Positions 25,478 through 34,068 of a DNA stretch of 52,904 nt are shown one piece after another (the stretch's first letter is position 1; each line of letters begins with the position of its first letter). The notes below the pieces were generated by a model. It was not told where the DNA came from. It did not search any database and worked only from the letters and a program-made list of their open reading frames with translations. Source of the DNA: Anaerolineaceae bacterium UBA6086 (GTDB taxonomy: Bacteria > Chloroflexota > Anaerolineae > Anaerolineales > Anaerolineaceae); the NCBI GenBank assembly GCA_002436005.1, contig DIXG01000015.1, positions 888 through 53,791 of the forward strand. The letters are read 5' to 3'. The translations under genes were made by a program, and so were the position numbers.

Positions 25478-26372
25478 ATTAATCCCGTTGAAGGAAGCCA
25501 TCCAAACTTATGTGCACGACGGCGATTTGCTATATGCCAGCGGTTTCACCCATCTGATCCCCTTTGCCGCCGGTCATGAGATCATCCGCCAGGGAATCAA
25601 AAACCTGGTGCTGGCGCGGGCGACCCCCGATATCATCTATGATCAGATGGTGGCTGCCGGGTGCGCCCGCAAGGTTATCTTCTCTTATATGGGCAACCCG
25701 GGTGTGGGGTCACTGCGCCGGGTGCGAGAGGCGATTGAAGCAGGCCAGCTGGAATGGGAGGAATATTCGCATTTCAGCATGATCAGCCGCCTGCAAGCCG
25801 GTGCCAGCGGGCTGCCATTTATGCCGATGAAACAAACCGGGGCAACCGACCTGGCCAGCAACAACCCCAACTACCAGACGGTATGCGACCCCTACACTGG
25901 TGAGGATGTGGTGGTTGTGCCTGCACTGGTCCCCGATGTGGCGATTGTGCATGTCCAGCGCGCAGATGCATACGGCAACGCCCATGTATGGGGCATCCTT
26001 GGTGAGCAGCAGCTGGCAGCTTTTGCTGCAAAGACCGTGATCCTGACGGCAGAAGAAATTGTGGACGAGGCAGTAATCCGCTCAGATCCAAATCGCACAT
26101 TGATCCCCGGGATGGTTGTGAATGCGGTTTGCCATGTTCCTTTTTGTGCGCATCCTTCCTACACTCAGGGGTACCACGATCGCGATAATGCGTTTTATCT
26201 GGCCTGGGACGAGATTAGCAAAACCGCTGAGGGTGTACAAGCCTACCTGGATGAGTGGGTCTACAGCCTGCCAGATCGGGGGGCTTACTGGGAAAAACTT
26301 GGCTCTGAAGTCCATCAGCGCCTGCAATCCGGTGAGTGCTGGTCGGAACCTGTCAACTATGGCGATTATTAA
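25470..26372 (+). CDS. Glutaconate-type CoA-transferase subunit A
   Basis: The 300-residue protein follows the GctA pattern. The N-terminus is LKEAIQTYVHDGDLLYASGFTH, then IRQGIKNLVL, a MGNPGVGSLRRVREAIEAGQLEWEEYSHFSMISR-type stretch split over residues ~75-110, GLPFMPM, and VDAV-like/PFCAHPSYTQGYHDRDN. Together with subunit B it moves CoA from acyl-CoA (often acetyl-CoA) to a dicarboxylic or similar acid. The start at 25470 was chosen by family alignment and the preceding purine-rich SD (GAGGA). Subunit B follows after 15 bases. Confidence 0.85.
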   Translation: MTKLIPLKEAIQTYVHDGDLLYASGFTHLIPFAAGHEIIRQGIKNLVLARATPDIIYDQMVAAGCARKVIFSYMGNPGVGSLRRVREAIEAGQLEWEEYSHFSMISRLQAGASGLPFMPMKQTGATDLASNNPNYQTVCDPYTGEDVVVVPALVPDVAIVHVQRADAYGNAHVWGILGEQQLAAFAAKTVILTAEEIVDEAVIRSDPNRTLIPGMVVNAVCHVPFCAHPSYTQGYHDRDNAFYLAWDEISKTAEGVQAYLDEWVYSLPDRGAYWEKLGSEVHQRLQSGECWSEPVNYGDY

Positions 26373-26387
26373 ACGAGGTCTGTCTGA

Positions 26388-27152
26388 ATGAGTGAACTAG
26401 CCTATAATCCAACAGAATTAATGATTATCAACGCGGCCCGCTTGCTGCGAGACCAGGATGTGGTCTTTGTCGGGGTCGGCATTCCAAACCTGGCGTGCAA
26501 CCTGGCAATGCGCACCCATGCGCCCAACCTGCAAATGATTTATGAGGCTGGCGTGATTGGCGCGCAACCCTCCCGTTTGCCTCTCTCCATCGGTGATCCG
26601 TCGCTGGTCACCGGCTCTTTGGCTGTGTGCAGTATGTATGACGTCTTCACGCTCTACTTGCAGCGCGGCAATGTGGATGTTGGTTTTTTGGGTGGGGCAC
26701 AAATTGACCAGTACGGCAACATCAACGCCACGGTAATCGGGGAGTACCACAATCCCAAGGTGCGCCTGCCGGGCTCTGGGGGATCGATGGAGATCGCAGC
26801 TTGGGCAAACCGCTGTTATATCATCACCCCGCACCAAAAGCGGCGCTTTCCCGCCCGGGTGGATTTTCACACATCCATCGGCTATCTTTCCGGTGGGGAT
26901 GCCCGTAAGAAAACGGGTGTGCGCGGTGGCGGTCCGGAAGCCGTGGTGACCAATCTCGGGCTGCTCCAACCGGATCAGACTGGTGAATTGGTGCTGACTG
27001 CGCTCCATCCTGGGGTGAGCTTTGAGCAGGTACAGGAAAACACCGGCTGGCCGCTCAAACAATCCGGTGAGTGCACCGTGACCCTACCGCCCAATGCAGA
27101 AGAACTTCGCATTTTGCGTGAAGAGCTGGACCCGCAGAAAATTTATATCTAA
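26388..27152 (+). CDS. Glutaconate-type CoA-transferase subunit B
   Basis: The 254-residue protein matches GctB: VGVGIPNLACNLA, the catalytic Glu53 in MIYEAGVIG, FLGGAQIDQYGNINATVIG, LPGSGGSMEIAAW and TPHQKRRFP. Presence of the Glu indicates an active CoA-transferase rather than the IpdB-type hydrolase, which lacks it. It forms the catalytic subunit with the upstream gene product. A D-2-hydroxyacid dehydrogenase gene follows on the same strand after 47 bases. The substrate is not proven; 2-hydroxyglutarate or glutaconate is one suggestion from context. Confidence 0.86.
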   Translation: MSELAYNPTELMIINAARLLRDQDVVFVGVGIPNLACNLAMRTHAPNLQMIYEAGVIGAQPSRLPLSIGDPSLVTGSLAVCSMYDVFTLYLQRGNVDVGFLGGAQIDQYGNINATVIGEYHNPKVRLPGSGGSMEIAAWANRCYIITPHQKRRFPARVDFHTSIGYLSGGDARKKTGVRGGGPEAVVTNLGLLQPDQTGELVLTALHPGVSFEQVQENTGWPLKQSGECTVTLPPNAEELRILREELDPQKIYI

Positions 27153-27199
27153 CTGGATTCGATCGGGTAGAATGAAAAAAAAATTAACTGGGATGGCTC

Positions 27200-28225
27200 A
27201 TGAAAAAAGAAGTTCACATACTTTCTACGCTAAATTTAAGAGACGAGCAGACCGAACAGGTGCGAAATATTTCAAAAGATATCCACCTGACGGTGCTGCA
27301 TGTTGATGACCGCAAAGAAATTTCTGACAGCCTTTGGGAACAAATCGACGTTTTATACACCTGGGATCTCTTGCCAGAGCCGGATCAGGCGCCCAATTTA
27401 CGCTGGGTTCAATTCCAAAGCGCAGGCATCGATTCCTTTGTAAACCACCCTTTGTTAAAAAAGCGTGACCTGATAGGCACAACTATGAGTGGGGCAATCA
27501 CAAATCAGATTGCAGAGTACGTTGTGATGGCAATCCTGGCGTTTGGTCAGAAACTGCCCACCCTCCTGCAGTATCAAAAGGAGAAAAAATGGCCTTCTGA
27601 AAGCGAGAAACGCCAGCGCTTGCTCCCTCTTGAATTGCGCCACAGCACCGTTGGCATTGTGGGCTATGGCAGTATTGGTCGCCAGGTTGCGCGTCTGCTG
27701 CAGCCCTTCAATGTGGAGATTTTGGCAGCAAAGAAGGATGTGATGCATCCCGAAGACGCCGGTTATACTGTCGAGGGGATGGGAGACCCTGAGGGTCATT
27801 TCTTTGATCGGCTTTATCCCATCGAAGCGCTGCACAGCATGATCGCAAGGTGTGATTTTGTTGTTCTGGCGCTTCCGTTAACTTCTGACACTTTCCACAT
27901 GATGGATGCCGAGGCATTTGAGGAGATGAAACCTACCGCCTATGTGATCAACGTGGGTCGGGGCGGACTGATTGACCAGCCTGCGCTTGTCCAGGCGTTG
28001 AAAACAAAGCAAATCGCGGGGGCGGCACTGGATGTTTTTGAGCAGGAACCACTGCCCAAAGAAAACCCGCTGTGGGAGATGCCAAATGTCATCCTCAGCC
28101 CGCATATCTCCGGGCTCAGCCAGCACCTGAGCGAGGAAACCTTTACGCTTTTCCTTGAAAACTTGAAACGCTACATGGCAGATCTGCCGCTCCACAACCA
28201 GATCCGGGTGGATGCCGGCTATTGA
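27200..28225 (+). CDS. D-isomer-specific 2-hydroxyacid dehydrogenase
   Basis: The 341-residue protein has the NAD-binding motif VGIVGYGSIGRQ (151-162), the substrate-binding NVGRGGLID with its Arg, the acidic partner in DVFEQEPLP, and the catalytic His in LSPHISGLS. It interconverts a 2-oxoacid and a D-2-hydroxyacid in the cytoplasm. It lies just after the CoA-transferase genes and may share their transcript. The particular acid cannot be read from the sequence. A short hairpin follows the stop. Confidence 0.85.
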   Translation: MKKEVHILSTLNLRDEQTEQVRNISKDIHLTVLHVDDRKEISDSLWEQIDVLYTWDLLPEPDQAPNLRWVQFQSAGIDSFVNHPLLKKRDLIGTTMSGAITNQIAEYVVMAILAFGQKLPTLLQYQKEKKWPSESEKRQRLLPLELRHSTVGIVGYGSIGRQVARLLQPFNVEILAAKKDVMHPEDAGYTVEGMGDPEGHFFDRLYPIEALHSMIARCDFVVLALPLTSDTFHMMDAEAFEEMKPTAYVINVGRGGLIDQPALVQALKTKQIAGAALDVFEQEPLPKENPLWEMPNVILSPHISGLSQHLSEETFTLFLENLKRYMADLPLHNQIRVDAGY

Positions 28226-28243
28226 GGTACTGCGGTACCTTTT
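28225..28243 (+). terminator. Short terminator-like hairpin
   Basis: AGGTAC (28225-28230) pairs with GTACCT (28235-28240) around a TGCG loop, ending in a run of only four T. It directly follows the hydroxyacid dehydrogenase stop. The stem is short, so function is tentative. Confidence 0.4.
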
Positions 28244-28422
28244 GTGGCTGTCATGTATGCCGACTCCAAATTGCCTGACAGTTTTCCCCTCACCTTCAAT
28301 TCAGTTTGAAATTTTTCTGATTGCACCACGCCTAATAGAACGATGGTTGCCGCAAGTCTACCTGGCGGCTGAGGCCAGACCAACAGTGCCTTGATGGTTG
28401 AGGGACTCAGTTTGATGAAGGA

Positions 28423-29112
28423 CTAACCTTTTCCAGCTTTATAAAAACCAAACTGCCTGAACTGATGTGGTTCCACCCGGCTCAATCGATCACTCTTGGG
28501 GCTGAGGAGGTAGTAGCCTCCATTGCGGTGCAGGATTGGAATGCGCCTTCTCTTCTGGGCAAATGTGGTGCGCATATCTTCTGAAAGATAATAATAGCTG
28601 TCATATTCCTCCTCCCACTCATTCAGAAGCGCATCGTAGGTGGTGAAAAATTCCCGCCTGAATCGGTCTGTCACTGTCCCCAGGTTGCTGACCACCCAGC
28701 AGTAAGGCTCAAAATCCCAATAATAGGTCATCCCAATAAAGCGATCATCGGCAGTGATATAAGGGAAAAACGGAAACTGCCGGCAGCTCATGCAACGAAA
28801 ATCTCGCTGACAGTGATCGGGACCGAGACACGCCAGCAGACACATATAGTCTGGCATATCTGTGCTGAGCTGTTGAGAATCTCTTGTCTTTGAATCACAT
28901 TCGTCACCGCGCCAGGCATGCCAGAGATGTGTATGTGCCATCAAATAATCCCACTCTCGCAGGTAAGCTGCAGGCACTGCATGACAAATATCACAGCAAA
29001 AGGGTTTACCAGAGGGATTATGAAGCCTGCACATCTCCCCGCAATCTCCTTCTGTGATAGGCGCGTGGAAGTGATCGTAAAGTCTGCGGATGTCGAGCGG
29101 AAAAGGATCCAT
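28423..29112 (-). CDS. Cysteine-rich protein of unknown function
   Basis: The 229-residue protein has at least twelve cysteines in its first ~125 residues. They include CGEMC, CCDIC, a CLLACLGPDHC cluster and CMSCRQFPFFPYI, a pattern like that of YkgJ-type metal- or Fe-S-binding proteins, but I cannot assign a named family with certainty. The C-terminal half is aromatic- and acid-rich (YDSYYYLSEDMR). No signal peptide is present, so it should be cytoplasmic. It is a single-gene minus-strand unit between two plus-strand clusters. Confidence 0.6.
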   Translation of the reverse strand: MDPFPLDIRRLYDHFHAPITEGDCGEMCRLHNPSGKPFCCDICHAVPAAYLREWDYLMAHTHLWHAWRGDECDSKTRDSQQLSTDMPDYMCLLACLGPDHCQRDFRCMSCRQFPFFPYITADDRFIGMTYYWDFEPYCWVVSNLGTVTDRFRREFFTTYDALLNEWEEEYDSYYYLSEDMRTTFAQKRRRIPILHRNGGYYLLSPKSDRLSRVEPHQFRQFGFYKAGKG

Positions 29113-29216
29113 AGAGATATTTTATCAGTTGATTAACTGGTTAAGCGTGTAAAATAAATTCATAAACCCTTTCATTGCATATTTTCATCTAAAAACAATC
29201 ATCAGGGTAAGGAGAA

Positions 29217-29923
29217 ATGATGAGTGATTCGAAAAAACCATTACTGTTTCCCTGTCTGTTGTCATTCAGCTTGTGATTGTCCTGCTGATCTTTCTGCTCC
29301 TGCCCATTCTGATCACGTGGCGTTGGAACTGGTGGCAGGCGTGGGTGTATTATGCCCTTCTGGTGCTGGCGTTCATCCTGAGCCGATACCTGGCAAACCG
29401 GCGGCACCCGGACATCCTACAAGAGAGAGCCAGCTATTAGGAGCACCAGGATACCCAACCGTAGGACAAATTCTTATCACCTCTCACTGCGTTCAGCAGT
29501 GTGTTTATCGTATTGGTCGCCGGGCTTGATAGACGTTTTGGATGGTCTCCTGATTTTTCACTGCTCATGAACTGTTTTGGGATTTTTCTCCTTGTTAGCG
29601 GGTATATTTTGTCTTCCTATGCATTAATCGCCAACCGCTTTTTCTCTGGTACAGTTCGCCTGCAGGAAGAGCGGGGGCATCATCCGGTATCAGATGGACA
29701 CTATCGCTGGATGCGCCACCCTGGATACAGCGGCTCATTGCTGTCCTCTATTGGCATCCCGCTGCTGCTGGGCTCTGCCAGGGCATTTATTATGGTGAGG
29801 GTCGCACTGGTGATTCTGGTCACCCGAACCCGGCTTGAAGACAGGTTTTTGCAAGAAAACCTGCCAGGCTACCGGGAATATGCACAGCGTGCTCGTTTCC
29901 GCTTGCTGCCTGGCATCTGGTAA
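29217..29923 (+). pseudogene. Decayed isoprenylcysteine carboxylmethyltransferase-like gene
   Basis: A start with SD AAGGAGAA opens a frame (MMSDSKK…) that shifts at the A-run 29232-29237. One added A would restore TITVSLSVVIQLVIVLL and a methyltransferase-like membrane protein of about 235 residues. Two in-frame TAG codons follow (29438-29440, between ERASY and EHQDTQP; 29462-29464, before DKFLSP). Beyond them the frame is intact to 29923, with the family motif RHPGYSGSLL, then a terminal ENLPGYREYAQRARFRLLPGIW. That end is diagnostic of the ICMT/PEMT-like membrane methyltransferases. The two stops look like CAG and TGG changed by single transitions. A sequencing error could explain only the indel. 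Confidence 0.82.
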
Positions 29924-30135
29924 GAGACTGATCCGATGATCAAAACATCAGTATCAAAACCCCTTTCCCTTGCCTGTTCGCGTAAGGCACTTGCCCTGAT
30001 CTGTTTTTATAGATTTGCAACAGGTCCTGTTAGCAGTGAAAATCGCGTTTTGGATCCGTATTTTCCACAGCAGGAAACGGAACATTTTTATGCACAAATG
30101 TTCCAATTTGAAGCCTTGCATGGTAAAATCACGCT

Positions 30136-31497
30136 ATGGATTTATTTGATCACGCCATGCATGAAAACATGAAGCATGAAGCCCCCTTGGCAGACCGTAT
30201 GCGCCCACAAACCCTGGATGACATTGTTGGACAGGATCACATCATCGGCGAAGGGCGCTTGCTGCGGCGCGCCATCCAGGCAGATCGACTGTTTTCATCT
30301 ATCATCCTTTATGGTCCCCCAGGAACCGGCAAGACAACCCTGGCGAGGGTCATCTCTAATCTGACGAAAGCACATTTCACAAATCTATCTGCTGTCCTGG
30401 CGGGCGTGGGGGATTTGCGCCAGGTGATTGCGGAGGCAACCGAGCGGCGCAGGCTCTACCAGCGGCGCACGATCCTGTTCATTGATGAAGTTCATCGCTG
30501 GAATAAGTCACAGCAGGATGCCCTTCTGCCCCATGTTGAGACAGGTTTGGTGACATTGATCGGCGCGACCACGCAGAATCCTTATTTCGATGTGATCAAA
30601 GCGCTGGTTTCTCGCTCACGTGTCTTCGAAATGCACTCCCTGACCGAAGAAAATATTCAAACCCTCTTGCAGCGCGCTCTGGCAGACCCCGAAAATGGGT
30701 ATGGAAAACTGCAGGTCGAGGTCGACCCGGAAGCCATGGCTCACCTGGCTCGCACGGCAGGCGGCGATGCACGCAACGCGCTGAACGCATTAGAACTGGC
30801 TGTTGAGACCACGCCAATGGACGCACAGGGGGTGATCCACATTGGTTTGGATGTGGCGCAAGAGTCCATTCAAAAGCGTGCTGTGCTTTACGACAAAAAC
30901 GACGACGCGCATTATGATACCATTTCGGCTTTCATCAAATCGGTCCGGGGTTCAGATCCTGATGCAGCGCTCTACTGGCTGGCAAAAATGCTCTATGCTG
31001 GTGAAGACCCGCGCTTCATCCTGCGCCGGTTGATCGTGCTGGCAGGTGAAGATATTGGCATGGCGGACCCAATGGGGCTGGTGGTGGTTAACGCTGCTGC
31101 CCAGGCATATGAATACATTGGCTTGCCGGAGGGTATCTTCCCGATCACAGAAGCCACCCTGTATCTGGCAACCGCGCCCAAATCCAATTCAGCTTTTGCT
31201 TATCATGCCGCCTTAAGTGAAATTGAGGCCAACGGCGCAGGTCCCGTTCCAACCCACCTGATGGACAGCAATCGCGATGCCAAAGGGCTGGGCCATGGAC
31301 AGGGCTATGATTATCCACACAACCATGAAGGACACTGGACTCCCCAGCAATATCTGCCGCAAAGCTTAATCGGAAAGGCGTTTTATCAACCCTCAGATCA
31401 GGGCTATGAAGCCCAAGTGCAGGCACGCCTTGCCCGCTGGCGAGAAGCCCAAGCCAAAGCGCTGGCTGATTTGGAGAAAGAAACAAAGAAAGCATAA
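30136..31497 (+). CDS. rarA: Replication-associated recombination protein RarA/MgsA
   Basis: The 453-residue AAA+ protein has PLADRMRPQTLDDIVGQDHI at the N-terminus, Walker A GPPGTGKT (60-67), Walker B ILFIDEVHR (113-121), sensor 1 LIGATTQNP and sensor 2 GDARNALNALE. The C-terminal tetramerisation domain is recognisable by SNSAFAYHAALSEIEANGAGPVP split motifs and GYDYPHNHEGHW. RarA acts at stalled replication forks with SSB. A histidine phosphatase gene starts two bases after its stop. Confidence 0.95.
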   Translation: MDLFDHAMHENMKHEAPLADRMRPQTLDDIVGQDHIIGEGRLLRRAIQADRLFSSIILYGPPGTGKTTLARVISNLTKAHFTNLSAVLAGVGDLRQVIAEATERRRLYQRRTILFIDEVHRWNKSQQDALLPHVETGLVTLIGATTQNPYFDVIKALVSRSRVFEMHSLTEENIQTLLQRALADPENGYGKLQVEVDPEAMAHLARTAGGDARNALNALELAVETTPMDAQGVIHIGLDVAQESIQKRAVLYDKNDDAHYDTISAFIKSVRGSDPDAALYWLAKMLYAGEDPRFILRRLIVLAGEDIGMADPMGLVVVNAAAQAYEYIGLPEGIFPITEATLYLATAPKSNSAFAYHAALSEIEANGAGPVPTHLMDSNRDAKGLGHGQGYDYPHNHEGHWTPQQYLPQSLIGKAFYQPSDQGYEAQVQARLARWREAQAKALADLEKETKKA

Positions 31498-31499
31498 GA

Positions 31500-32123
31500 A
31501 TGGCAATCATTTTACTGGTGCGGCACGGACAGAACGATATGGTGGGGAAAAAACTGGCTGGCAGGCTTCCTGATGTGCACTTGAATGAAGCTGGCAGAAC
31601 CCAGGCCGGCAACCTGGCAGCTGCATTTTCCGGTCTGCCGATCAAGGCAATATTTTCCAGCCCATTGGAACGCACCTTGGAAACTACCCACCCCATTGCC
31701 AGGGAACACGATCTGACTGTAGAGATCTTGCCTGACTTGCTGGAGATTGACTTTGGGAACTGGCAAGGACAGGATCTGGAAGAATTGAAGAAAAGCAGCG
31801 ATTGGAAATATGTCCAGGAGCAACCCGCTGATTTTCGCTTTCCGATGGGTGAAAGCTTTGCGGAAGCCCAGCAGCGGATGGCAACCTGCCTGACACATAT
31901 TGGCGAAATTTATCAGAAAGATGACCTCGTGGTATGTGTGGGTCACAGCGACATGATTCGGCTGTCAGTGGCGCACTTTTTGGGCATCCCGCTCAACGAC
32001 TTTCAGCGCTTGCGCATTGAAACTGCATCGGTCACAGTGCTCTATCTGTCAGATGGGAAAGCAAATTTTGGGGCTATCAATCATGTCTTATCATTCCCTG
32101 AGAATCTTAAACCGGGGGATTAG
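31500..32123 (+). CDS. Histidine phosphatase family protein (phosphoglycerate mutase-like)
   Basis: The 207-residue protein has the catalytic RHG (8-10) in LLVRHGQND, LNEAGRTQA, the SSPLERTLET substrate-binding region, EIDFGNWQG with the acid, and the second catalytic His in VCVGHSDMIRL. Members dephosphorylate small molecules or proteins; the substrate is not deducible. It is tightly coupled to rarA upstream (2-base gap). Confidence 0.88.
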   Translation: MAIILLVRHGQNDMVGKKLAGRLPDVHLNEAGRTQAGNLAAAFSGLPIKAIFSSPLERTLETTHPIAREHDLTVEILPDLLEIDFGNWQGQDLEELKKSSDWKYVQEQPADFRFPMGESFAEAQQRMATCLTHIGEIYQKDDLVVCVGHSDMIRLSVAHFLGIPLNDFQRLRIETASVTVLYLSDGKANFGAINHVLSFPENLKPGD

Positions 32124-32205
32124 CCTGGCTCAGTCATTAATCATTTCTCCCCAAATACCTGTATAATTCATCAACAATAGGATTGGAAAGGACCGGAACA
32201 GGATC

Positions 32206-33033
32206 ATGGAGCAATATCGCGTTACCCCAAAATCAAAGGTTGACTTATCCCAATATGACACCTATTACGATGGCGAAATCAGCAAAAAAGACGGGAAAAA
32301 GATGCTGGAGGAGTATGGCAAAACCCTGCGAGACCTCCAGGAACTGCTTTTTGCTGAACGCAAACAAAAGGTGATGGTGGTTCTGCAGGGGATTGATACC
32401 AGCGGTAAGGACAGCACGATCGAAAATGTTTTTAGCAAGGTGAACCCCCAGGGCACGAAAGTGGTCAACTTCAAAGTGCCCACGCCCATAGAACTGGCGC
32501 ATGATTACCTGTGGCGGGTGCATCCCCACACACCGGGCAAGGGTGAGATTGTGATTTTTAACCGTTCCCACTATGAAGATGTACTGGTGGTGCGTGTACA
32601 CGAGCTGATGCCCAAATCGGTCTGGGAAAAACGCTATGACCATATGAATGCATTTGAGCAGCTTCTGGCAGATGAGGGAACCACAATCCTGAAATTTTTC
32701 CTGCACATCAGCAAAAAAGAACAAGCAGAGCGCTTTTTGGCACGCCTGGATCGACCTCATAAGCGTTGGAAGTTCAACCCGGGAGACCTGGATGAGCGCA
32801 AATACTGGGATGACTACATCGCCGCTTATGAGGACATGCTCAGCCGCACCAGCACAAAATATGCCCCCTGGTATGTGATCCCAAGCGACAGGAAATGGTA
32901 TCGCAATATGACGATTGCTTCAGTGATCGTGGAAAAAATCAAGAGCCTGGATATGCAATTCCCTGCCGAAGTGCCCGATATCGATTCTTATCGAGAGACA
33001 CTGGTGGAAATGATCGAGGGAAATCCTGAATGA
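32206..33033 (+). CDS. ppk2: Polyphosphate kinase 2 family protein
   Basis: The 275-residue protein has Walker A GIDTSGKDST (62-71), the typical NVFSKVNPQG and VPTPIELAHDYLWRVHPHTPGKGEI (in pieces), Walker B-like VIFNRSHYEDVLVVRVH, and the lid region RLDRPHKRWKFNPGDLDERKYW. PPK2 enzymes transfer phosphate between polyphosphate and nucleotides; the short single-domain form usually phosphorylates AMP or ADP using polyP. The stop overlaps the following PfkB start by four bases. Confidence 0.9.
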   Translation: MEQYRVTPKSKVDLSQYDTYYDGEISKKDGKKMLEEYGKTLRDLQELLFAERKQKVMVVLQGIDTSGKDSTIENVFSKVNPQGTKVVNFKVPTPIELAHDYLWRVHPHTPGKGEIVIFNRSHYEDVLVVRVHELMPKSVWEKRYDHMNAFEQLLADEGTTILKFFLHISKKEQAERFLARLDRPHKRWKFNPGDLDERKYWDDYIAAYEDMLSRTSTKYAPWYVIPSDRKWYRNMTIASVIVEKIKSLDMQFPAEVPDIDSYRETLVEMIEGNPE

Positions 33034-34055
33034 CCCCTGATCCTACCGGGGGTCTGATTCGCTTTGTGATCGCCGGTCGCCTGAATCGAGATTTTATCCT
33101 GCCCCTTTCTGGCCAGCCACAGCTGGACATCATGGGCGGCAACCTGGCTTATGCCGCAATTGGACTGAACCTGTGGAGAGAAACCAGCGGCATAGTGTCT
33201 CGAGTTGCCCAGGAATATCCGCACACCTGGCTTGAAAAATTCCGTTCCCTTGGCTTTGACCTTTCAGGGATTCGAGAGGTTCAGGGTTCACTGGACATGC
33301 GCCGGTTTTTAGCCTATGACAGCCTTGAAACCGTTCATACAGAGAACCCGATTCAGCATTTTGCAGATCGAGGGCTGGCTTACCCACCAAGTTTACTGGG
33401 TTACACAGGCAGAACACCCTTATCCAGCAACCGCACACAGCCAACCACCCAAACGATCCAGATTTCAGATATCCCCGAATCCTATCTTGAAGCCAGCGCT
33501 GTTCATATTTGCCCTGTTGATTACCTCTCACATTTGATTTTGCCCCCGGTCTTTCGGCAGGGACACGCAACCACCATCACCCTCTCATCCGATCCTGGTT
33601 ATATGCAGCCTTCTTTTTGGGAAGAGATCCCCCTCTTGTTGTCAGATATTACCGCGTTTTTCACCACCGAATCTGAAATTCGAGCACTTTTTCAAGCCCG
33701 GCAGACAGATCTTTGGGAGATGGCTATCCAGTTATCGCACTTCGGACCCGAATACATTCTGATTCGCACCCTTTCCTATGGCTATTGCGTGTATGACCGG
33801 ATGGAGGACAAACGCTGGACAGTGCCTTTTTATCAATCTCAGGTTGTTGATCCTACAGGGGCATCGGATGCCTTTGCGGGCGGTTTTTTAGCAGGCTACC
33901 GAGCGCATTATGACCCCCTGGAGGCAGCGCTTATGGGCAGTATCTCTGCGTCGATGGTCGTTGAGGGAAGTGGGGCGTTTTACGCACTGGATGCAATGCC
34001 GGGATTGATGGACAAGCGCCTGGCAGCGCTTCGTGAGCTTGTTCAACGAATTTAG
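33030..34055 (+). CDS. PfkB-family carbohydrate kinase-like protein
   Basis: The 341-residue protein has the ribokinase fold signature near its end, DPTGASDAFAGGF, with the catalytic Asp. The usual GAGD is changed to GASD, so the oxyanion hole keeps one of two glycines. An N-terminal G-G-N-L-A-Y-A-A-I-G-L is also typical. An insert of about 40 residues (TPLSSNRTQPTTQTIQISD…) is longer than normal. The substrate could be a sugar or nucleoside. It overlaps ppk2 by four bases, so it is co-translated. Confidence 0.78.
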   Translation: MTPDPTGGLIRFVIAGRLNRDFILPLSGQPQLDIMGGNLAYAAIGLNLWRETSGIVSRVAQEYPHTWLEKFRSLGFDLSGIREVQGSLDMRRFLAYDSLETVHTENPIQHFADRGLAYPPSLLGYTGRTPLSSNRTQPTTQTIQISDIPESYLEASAVHICPVDYLSHLILPPVFRQGHATTITLSSDPGYMQPSFWEEIPLLLSDITAFFTTESEIRALFQARQTDLWEMAIQLSHFGPEYILIRTLSYGYCVYDRMEDKRWTVPFYQSQVVDPTGASDAFAGGFLAGYRAHYDPLEAALMGSISASMVVEGSGAFYALDAMPGLMDKRLAALRELVQRI

Positions 34056-34068
34056 CAAACAGGATTAT

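Noticed and set aside
29936..30172. 78-codon frame ahead of rarA
   Set aside because: No SD, no motif, overlaps the rarA start; probably chance.
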